From Diphasiastrum complanatum (taxonomy: Eukaryota > Streptophyta > Lycopodiopsida > Lycopodiales > Lycopodiaceae): a stretch of DNA of 64,000 bases. A model generated the notes under the pieces. It saw only the letters and a list, made by a program, of their open reading frames with translations. It did no database searches and was not told the DNA's origin. Positions 57,400 to 64,000 of the stretch are shown piece after piece. Location: the NCBI GenBank assembly GCA_029204225.1, contig CM055104.1, positions 21,113,761 through 21,177,760 of the forward strand, given 5' to 3'. Position 1 is the first letter of the stretch. Every line of letters starts with the position of its first letter. Position numbers and translations under genes: made by a program.

Positions 57400-60300
57400 T
57401 CTTTTGAGTGTTGGTGAAGATACAACTTATTACCTTCAAAGTCTCTCACGATCTGCAAGCCTAGATAGATTTTAGCTTCTCCTAGGTCAGCGATCTCAAA
57501 TATTTTAGAAATGTCTATTTTGACATCTAAAATTAACTTATCTCTTCTTGAGAAGATAAGCGTGTCATCAACATAAACAGCTAGAATGATTATTTCATTT
57601 TGGACATGCTTGATATAGACATTTGATTCAGCAAATAGAGGTCTAAAGCCTATGGAACGTAGTGCTTCATCCTTCTTTCTATACCATTGTCTCGTTGTTG
57701 TTTCAGACCATAAATGCTTTTATTCATGTGACATCCACATCCTGGATATTCTTGGCTTACAAAACCAAGTGGTTGGTCCATGAATAAGTCTTCTTCTAAT
57801 TCTGCATGCAGGAAAGCAGTTTTCTCATCCACAATATGGATTTTCAGATCATGAGCCACTACATACGTGAATAACAAGCGAATTGATGTATGTTTGACTA
57901 CCCGTGAGAAAGTATCAGTGTAGTCAATCCCATATTTCTGTGAAAATCCTTTAGCAACTAACCTTGCCATTTATCTAATGTTTTCTCCATCAAGATCTGT
58001 TTTAATCTTGTAGATCCACTTGCACTTGATTGGTTTTCTGCCATCAGGTATAGGTGCAAGTGTCCATACATTGTTTCTTATACATGGATGACATTTTGTC
58101 CTCCATTGCCTGAATCTAGTGATCTTTATCTGGTCCATCTACAGCTTCCTCGAATGTTTAAGGTTCGTCAGAGAATCCACAAAATTTGATGGTTGTATTA
58201 AAAAATATCTTGACCATACCTTTCTAATGGTTTTCATTGTTTGTCTGATCTTCTCACAAGTGGTTTCAAATTTGATTCTGCAGGTTTCGAGTTTGATTCT
58301 GATTCAAGCTTTTCTGTTGAAATTCAAACTGGTGATTCGAGTCTATCAAGCACTCGATCTTGACCTCCCTCTGAATCTGGTAACTCTCTTTCATCTTCTG
58401 CTTGTTTTTCTTCTGTTGTCATTGTAGCTCTCTCATAATAATTTTTGAAAATTTCATAGCTGACTAGATAACTATCTGCTATGTGTTTCGTCTCATCAAA
58501 TTTAACATCTCAAACAACTTTTATCTTGCTAGTTTTGGGTACATAGACACGATAATATAACAAATGTAACTCGAATCCTACCAAAAAACCTTGTTTTGTC
58601 TTTTTATCAAGTTTCTTTCTCAGCTTACTTGGTATGTGCATATACATTGCACATCCAAATATTCAAACATGTACAAGATTTGGCTTCGACTTCCACCATA
58701 TCTCATGAGGAGTTTTATCTGGTATTCGAGATTTCAGAATACGATTATGAAGATAATTTGATGTAGCCACTGCTTCTACCCACAATTGTTTTGGTGCTTT
58801 CGCATGAGCCATCATACACCTTGCAGCTTCCATTAGTGTATGATTCCTTCGTTCAACTATTCCATTGTGCTGAGGTGTGTAAGATGCAATCTTCGTGTGC
58901 ATAATACTTCGATAAGTACAGTTTGCTTTGAATTCGTTGGAAATGTACTCACCTCCACGATTTGTGCAAATTTGCTTCAGCTTATTGTCTGTCTGCTTTT
59001 CAACCCAATTCGTATACTCAACAAATTTCTAGAAAGCTTCAGATTTGGTACGAATAAAGTATACTATAACGAACTTGCTGAAGTCATCAATAAACGTAAT
59101 GAAGTACTTTGCATCACCCAATGACAATACTCCGAATGGTCCACAAATATCTGAATGCACAATTTCAAGTACCTTAGTTGCTTTATAAACATCCATACTG
59201 AAAGGTGTTCTAGTCATCTTGTCTTTAAAACATGATTCGCAGATAGTTTGAATATCTCTACTTTTGATTTTGACTCCTTGAATACTCTGACTTTTATTGG
59301 CTTGGTACAAGACTTCCATGTTTATGTGACATAGCCTCTTGTGCCACAGTACATCTGTTGGTTCCTGAGTTTGATTGACTTGTTCGATTCTTGTTCGAAT
59401 GTTCAGGTGACATAAATTTTCTTCTCTGTTGTTTTTAGCAACCAGGTTATCAGAATCTTCCTCAAACAGTTTACAAGAGTTCTTCGTGAAGGTCACTGAC
59501 ATGTCTGTATCGGCTATCTTAGCAACAGATAGAAGATCTTTATCAAGAGTAGGGACATAGAGAATTCCTCTAGTTTCTTGTCTCCTTGATTCATGTCTAG
59601 CCATAATACACCAGTTCTATTGACCACATGTTTAGAACCATCTCCAAGTATAATGAATCTCAAATAGTTCGTCTTCTTGTACTCAGACAAAATTTGTTTC
59701 GAGGAAACAAAATGTGAGTGGCTCTCGAATCAAGTACTACTTCTCGAATTGAATTAGATGAACAACATAGATCAGTACTAGCATAAGATGCTGAATTCCT
59801 TGGTGTCTTGTCTTTTGCTGCTCTGGAGCATTCTGCTTTGTCTTCGACATAGTTTGAATCTGAAGGTTCGCTTTGATTATGCTCCCTTTTGTTTCTGGTA
59901 TTCTGATAACAGTCTATTGTTGCATGACCCCGTTTATGACAATGAATGCATTCAATCCTTGGATTTAGCCAACATTTTTCTTCTATGTGACCTAATCTTC
60001 TACATCACTTCTTATCACCAAAATTTTTCTGTCGTTTTCCAGATTGCTGTTCATTAGTCTTAAAGTCATTCTTCTTAGATGACTCCCTCTTAAATTTAGA
60101 CTTCTTAGAAGATTTATTCTTATGATTAAATAGAGCATTTTTCGAATCACCATTGTCGTCATAGCATTCACGAGCTTCTACTTTCTCCTTAACTCCATCT
60201 ATTGCCTTTTGAATTGTCATCGTCACATCTTTCGCTGATAAGGTTCGAGTTGTGTGGAATGACCTGGGTAGGGCTTGAAGAAAATAACTAAGCTGTTTTT

Positions 60301-60720
60301 CCTTAGAAATTGTATTTTCTGTACCAGAATTCTGCAAGGAGATAAACAGATCTTTAATCTTTCGCACGAACGTGTTCAGGTCTTTGCCATTTCACTGTAG
60401 ATAAGTTAATTGGTCTTCCAAAAACATGATCTGATTACGAGATCGAGTCTCATTCTTGGTTTGCAATTCTTTCCATAAATCCTTTGCATTTGAAATTGAT
60501 GTAAGATCTAGCATTATATTGTCATGCATTGAAGACGCAATAATTGCTTTAGCTTTGTCATTTTTTTAATTCCATTCTTGAAGTTGCCAGGAGTAGCTTC
60601 TGGCTTCTCCTCAATTGGTTCTACCCATTGTCATAGACCTTCGCCCTTCAACAAGAGTGAAGTCTTTAATTTCCAAATCAAGTAGTTTGAACTTTCTAGG
60701 TCCAAGATTGTAGTGATCTT
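57400..60720 (-). pseudogene. Ty1/copia element I: gag-pol, decayed, RNase H deleted
   Basis: From right to left on minus: UBN2-type gag (60720-60005, MRKIKDLFISLQNSGTEN and a Lys-rich linker), a knuckle region near 59930-60005 that is broken, and the pre-integrase/integrase frame 59604-59029 (ILYVPTLDKDLLSVAKIAD, LWHKRLCHINMEV, CESC, VHSDICGPFG, FIDDFSKFV). The 58902-58663 frame has QHNGIVERRNHTLMEA. RT (57970-57440) has FLHAELEEDLFMDQPLGF and YVDDTLI near 57565. The sequence passes from RT straight into the 3' LTR, so RNase H and the polypurine tract are deleted. Many stops. Its gag resembles element L. Confidence 0.87.
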
Positions 60721-60848
60721 AGCTTGAATATTGGTGATTGACGACATCTTTTAATTCTAAATAAGCTCCAGATAGTGGCTTACTGATGGATGTATGAAGA
60801 ATGTTGAGAGGGATGCGAAGATACCACTGTATCAACTTTAATTCTGTA

Positions 60849-60861
60849 GGCTCTGATACCA
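60849..60861 (-). promoter_or_regulatory. Primer binding site of element I
   Basis: The minus strand reads TGGTATCAGAGCC, one base inside the LTR. Confidence 0.85.
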
Positions 60862-60862
60862 T

Positions 60863-61570
60863 TGTAGAAAAAATAGTAATTATTCTTCCACAGAGAATGC
60901 GATGCAAACTTGAATAAATCAAAATAATATCAATGTCTTCAATTGCGATTATATCTAATCTATGTACTAATAGAACAGTATTTGTTCTGATTGAATATGT
61001 TTGTAGAAACTATATGCAAAAGTAAGAGACAATTTAAGACAATTTAGACAATAAGAAACTATTGATCAAAAACAAATTTTTATAACTCTAAATCTGATTC
61101 ATCAATATACATTTCTTGTTGTCTTATCTCGTTGTTGTGTCTCTGATTGAGTGAGTTACAACGTGTAGTGCACATGTATTTATATGGTTACAAGACAAGT
61201 CTTTTGGCCTTTTATTTATAGGTCTTTTGGCCTTTTAATGTTGTTAATAGTAGATATTTAACCGTTTATGACGATTGATATTCAAATAGACGCTCTATTT
61301 CCAAGCTCGAATAAAATTTGTTTGCAAATAATTTACAACGATTCATCTCTTTGTCTCAGCTTTGTGTTCACGACACTTGTCTCTTTGCCACATTTTCGTC
61401 AGCTTGAAGAAGAAATCTAGAATATTTCGCGAACCGTTCGAGATAGTTTCGCAACATGTGAGCTTGAAGAATAGTCCAAAAGATTTCACGAATTGTGTGA
61501 AAGATTTCAGATCCTTAAGATCGAATCTACTTGAATGATCTTTGGTTAGAACGAGAAATACACTACCAAT
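60863..61570 (-). mobile_element. 5' LTR of element I (outer end uncertain)
   Basis: TGTAGAAAAAATAG... next to the PBS. It pairs with 56881-57395 over its first ~520 bp, and TTTCGCGAACCG lies near 61435. The right end is somewhere before the K LTR at 61579. Confidence 0.7.
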
Positions 61571-61578
61571 GTCACCAA

Positions 61579-62145
61579 TGTAGAAAAATTAGCATCTACA
61601 CACAAATTGAGATGCAAAAACCAATAGAACTTGATCAAACTTGAATAGAATGATTATGTATTGTTGCTGTCTGTACAAAACCAGCAAGCTACTACTATTT
61701 CACACGTGTGGATCCAAAAATAGTAAATATAGATCATTCTACACATAGAATTGCAAGCAATCACCAAGATAGTGCACCAATGGATAGTAGAACCCAAGAG
61801 AACCATGTATAAGCATGAAATGAGATAGATAAGAGAGAATATTGCTCTCTCCATGAGCTACATCCTTTTATAACAGGTCTAAACCCTATTTGGCCACTTG
61901 GCTTTCCCACCAAAATGCTAACCCTACTAATTTTGGGCCTATATTCAATGTACCCAACTATTCAAATTCAATCTACTCAAACTCGCATTCTAACTTTCCC
62001 ACACTTTCAAAAAGTGTTTATTCAAATGAAATTTAGACTAATGAACTTTGAAAAGTCAACCTCTAAGTCTAAAACAAGTTTTGGCCTCAATATGCCAAAT
62101 ATGGAAATATTGCAAAATGTGATGAAACTAGTTGAATCTTTCACA
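61579..62145 (-). mobile_element. 3' LTR of element K
   Basis: 567 bp. On minus it starts TGTGAAAGATTCAACTAG and ends ...TTTTTCTACA. It holds a TATAAAAGG box near 61866 and TTTCACACGTGTGG near 61700. A polypurine tract (minus GTTGAAGAGGGAG) abuts it at 62146-62158. The related LTR is at 13606-14202. Confidence 0.85.
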
Positions 62146-62163
62146 CTCCCTCTTCAACTAGTT

Positions 62164-62350
62164 TTAGCATAGACTTTGATAATATTTAAGTGAAGTCCTA
62201 TGCTTCATGAACAAGTCTTTTCCCAATGCTTTGGTGAGGATATCAGCTACACATTCCCTTGAAGACACATGTTGAAGCTCCACCTCCTTTGCAATGACTC
62301 GCTCCCTCACAAAATGATATTGTATCTCAATATGCTTGCTCCTAGCATAG
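62164..62350 (-). pseudogene. Element K: RNase H C-terminal end
   Basis: ARSKHIEIQYHFVRERVIAK, then EVELQHVSSRECVADILTKA, matches the end of the F polyprotein closely. The frame is open, but the catalytic part of RNase H is missing because the upstream copia sequence is replaced by the insert described next. Confidence 0.88.
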
Positions 62351-63226
62351 TTTTTGACCATTGAACTTTGATCCATCATAAGAATGATCTTCCCCCTGAG
62401 AGTAGACCTCCTTTCAATGATCATATAATTCTCAAAATAGAAACAACCATAATTGATATAGAGAATAGTGTCCACTTGGAATGCTTCACTATTTCTTACA
62501 TCAATTTTACATATCAAGATGTAACTAGAACATGAAGAATCAAATAGAATGTAAATGAAATGATTCCACCATGCTTCCAACTCTGAACTCTCTGAAAAAA
62601 TACATTAAACAAACAATAAATGTGAGTGATCAACATCTACTTGCATGTCTCCTCCTTCTTTGTCCTTTGTTGCCATGTATCCACCGTAATACACCATGAT
62701 TGAGCTTCCATCTCCATCTTGCCATAAGATGTCATCAAGCCTTGATGACTTGACCATGAATGAGTGACATAATGAGCCTCCAATAGATTCATTTCCATCA
62801 GCAAAACCAGCCAAGAATGCTAGTACAAATCCAACATCAAAACAATGGTCACCAATGTAGCTAGTTTTACCTTATCTTGACAATTTGCACACATCAACAT
62901 AAAATTGCTCAAACATGAGATAGAACAAGTAAAGTAAACTTGAACAACACTTCCTTGCTGCTTCTTTGACCTTACTTGAGTCTTCAATATGCTGCAAAAA
63001 TAGATCCATAGCATCTTTGATGCTCTTGACTAACTCCAAATTGTCAGCTTCTCTTTTGACTAGTTGAAGCGCTTTGAGATCAACCTCTTGATCTTCAACT
63101 TGAACATCAAAGTCTTTGAACAAACTTTGTTTTCCAAATCCATTACTTGATTTTACAACAAGATAACATCCATCCACTTGCATAGCTCCATGTACACAAG
63201 AAGATCCTCCAAAAGATGTTCCACTC
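62350..63226 (-). other. Non-copia insert replacing RT and most of RNase H in element K
   Basis: Copia homology ends on the N-terminal side after EYQALMKS (about 63226) and restarts at ARSKHIEI (about 62350). Between lie about 880 bp that do not encode YVDD, FLNG or any other RT motif. The first ~350 bp continue the copia frame openly: GTSFGGSSCVHGAMQVDGCY, then a charged, helix-like stretch (QVEDQEVDLKALQLVKREAD), then ARKCCSSLLYLFYLMFEQFY. A stop follows, and frames at 62605-62814 and 62350-62580 continue (SSRLDDILWQDGDGSSIMVY; a Cys/Ser-rich piece). A degenerate copy of part of it is at 16019-16140. I do not recognise the family. It is either a captured host-gene segment or part of another dispersed repeat. 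Confidence 0.75.
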
Positions 63227-64000
63227 TTCATAAGAGCTTGATACTCAAGATCCATTGCTTCGATCCACTCCTCTTCTTTCCTTGCTTGATCTACACTTGT
63301 AGGCTCATCCAAAGAGGTTAGGAAAACAACATAATTTCCAGAAACTACTTGCTTACCCTTTTGATCATATGTGAGCCTTGAAGGTACTTGTCTTTCTCTT
63401 GATGTTCTCCTTGGCTTTTGACTTGATGAAGGTCCATCATCACCACCATCCAAAGTAGGATCCTTCTCATCAACATCAAGAATGTTAGATCCATCCACTC
63501 TACCATCAATCATGCTTGAAGACACCTTTGGAATCTTCCTCTCATCAAAAATGGCGTCTCTACCAACAATCACTTTGTTAGTAGAAGGAATGTAAACCTT
63601 ATAGGCTTTACTCACCTCACTATATCCAACAAAAATACCTCTTCTTGAAGAAGGATCCTCCTTGGTTCTATCATCAAGTAATGTTGACATAGCATGTGCA
63701 TCCAAAGGTTCTTAGAAAGTTGGTACTCGGCCTCCTCTTGAATAGCATCTCAAAAGGTGTCCTTCCATCCAAAATAGCACTCGGCCACCTATTGCACAAG
63801 AAATTGGCACACAACAAAGCTTGATCCCAAAATGGTTTGTCAAGATTAGCACTTAACCTCATAGCTTTAGCACTTTCACATAAAGTTCTATTCTTTCTTT
63901 CAGCCACTCTATTTTGTTGTGGGGTCCTTGATATTTTATACTCCCTCTTGATCCCATGTTCATCACAAAAGGCCTTCAACTTGTTAGATATGTACTCACC
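63226..64000 (-). pseudogene. Element K: integrase C-terminus and linker to RT (cut by window edge)
   Basis: The 63979-63674 frame has KREYKISRTPQQNRVAERKN (catalytic Glu kept; the usual Gly before Val is Arg), AMRLSANLDKPFWDQALLCA and LRTFGCTCYVNI. After a frameshift near 63700 come LDDRTKEDPSSRRGIFVGYS, KVYIPSTNKVIVGRDAIFDE, a Ser/Asp-rich linker, RQVPSRLTYDQKGKQV and EEWIEAMDLEYQALMKS, where RT should start. Gag, protease and the first part of integrase lie beyond the window. It is closest to F among the elements here. Confidence 0.88.

Overview
The window looks like a piece of a large, AT-rich, repeat-laden land-plant nuclear genome. The signs are plant-type Ty1/copia elements primed by initiator-Met tRNA (TGGTATCAGAGCC sites), Ty3/gypsy debris, very long GA/CT microsatellites, and one intron-containing chalcone-isomerase-fold gene. 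A fern or another large-genome lineage would fit, but the sequence alone does not fix the taxon. No bacterial, organellar, rRNA or tRNA gene and no CRISPR array is visible.

Layout. 1-8.3 kb: GA microsatellite, a foldback cluster, decayed gypsy integrase (-) and reverse transcriptase (+), a decayed copia gag-protease (element H) with repeated PBS-like motifs, and a relic 5' leader. 8.4-11.15 kb: the only recognisable host gene, a CHI/FAP-like gene on + with at least four coding exons. 11.8-21 kb: CT/CA microsatellite, AT-rich DNA, solo or truncated LTRs, a foldback element with internal repeats (16.7-17.4 kb), a cluster of GACGTC-type motifs, and copia remnants L (gag, -) and M (integrase, -). 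21.4-29.4 kb: copia N (PBS, leader, gag start, +) abutting copia O (almost complete gag-pol, -, with 5' LTR), then copia J (gag-protease-integrase, -).

29.4-56 kb is a nested stack of copia elements. F2 (+, 5' half only) is an inverted 4.1-kb near-identical partner of F (46.8-53.2 kb, -). F is complete, with two 655-bp LTRs and an intact 1317-residue gag-pol. Between them, G (-) is interrupted by E (+). E is interrupted by D (-, flanked by CATAG duplications), by a solo LTR of the F family (GGGCA duplications), and by C (+). C is in turn interrupted by F. The segment from the solo LTR to the start of C gag occurs a second time, directly oriented, to the right of F. F's two flanks do not match each other, and its right flank equals that of the solo LTR. 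This is the signature of ectopic recombination between F-family copies.

56-64 kb: a deletion-fused C remnant with a (CT)~119 tract, copia I (-) between its own LTRs, and copia K (-), cut by the window edge. K has lost its reverse transcriptase, and that interval is filled by about 0.9 kb of non-copia sequence; a degenerate copy of part of it lies at 16.0-16.14 kb. It is a candidate captured gene fragment.

A palindrome with core ACACGTGT recurs in the LTRs and/or 5' leaders of at least five copia families here. It is the most pervasive signal not explained by coding content.
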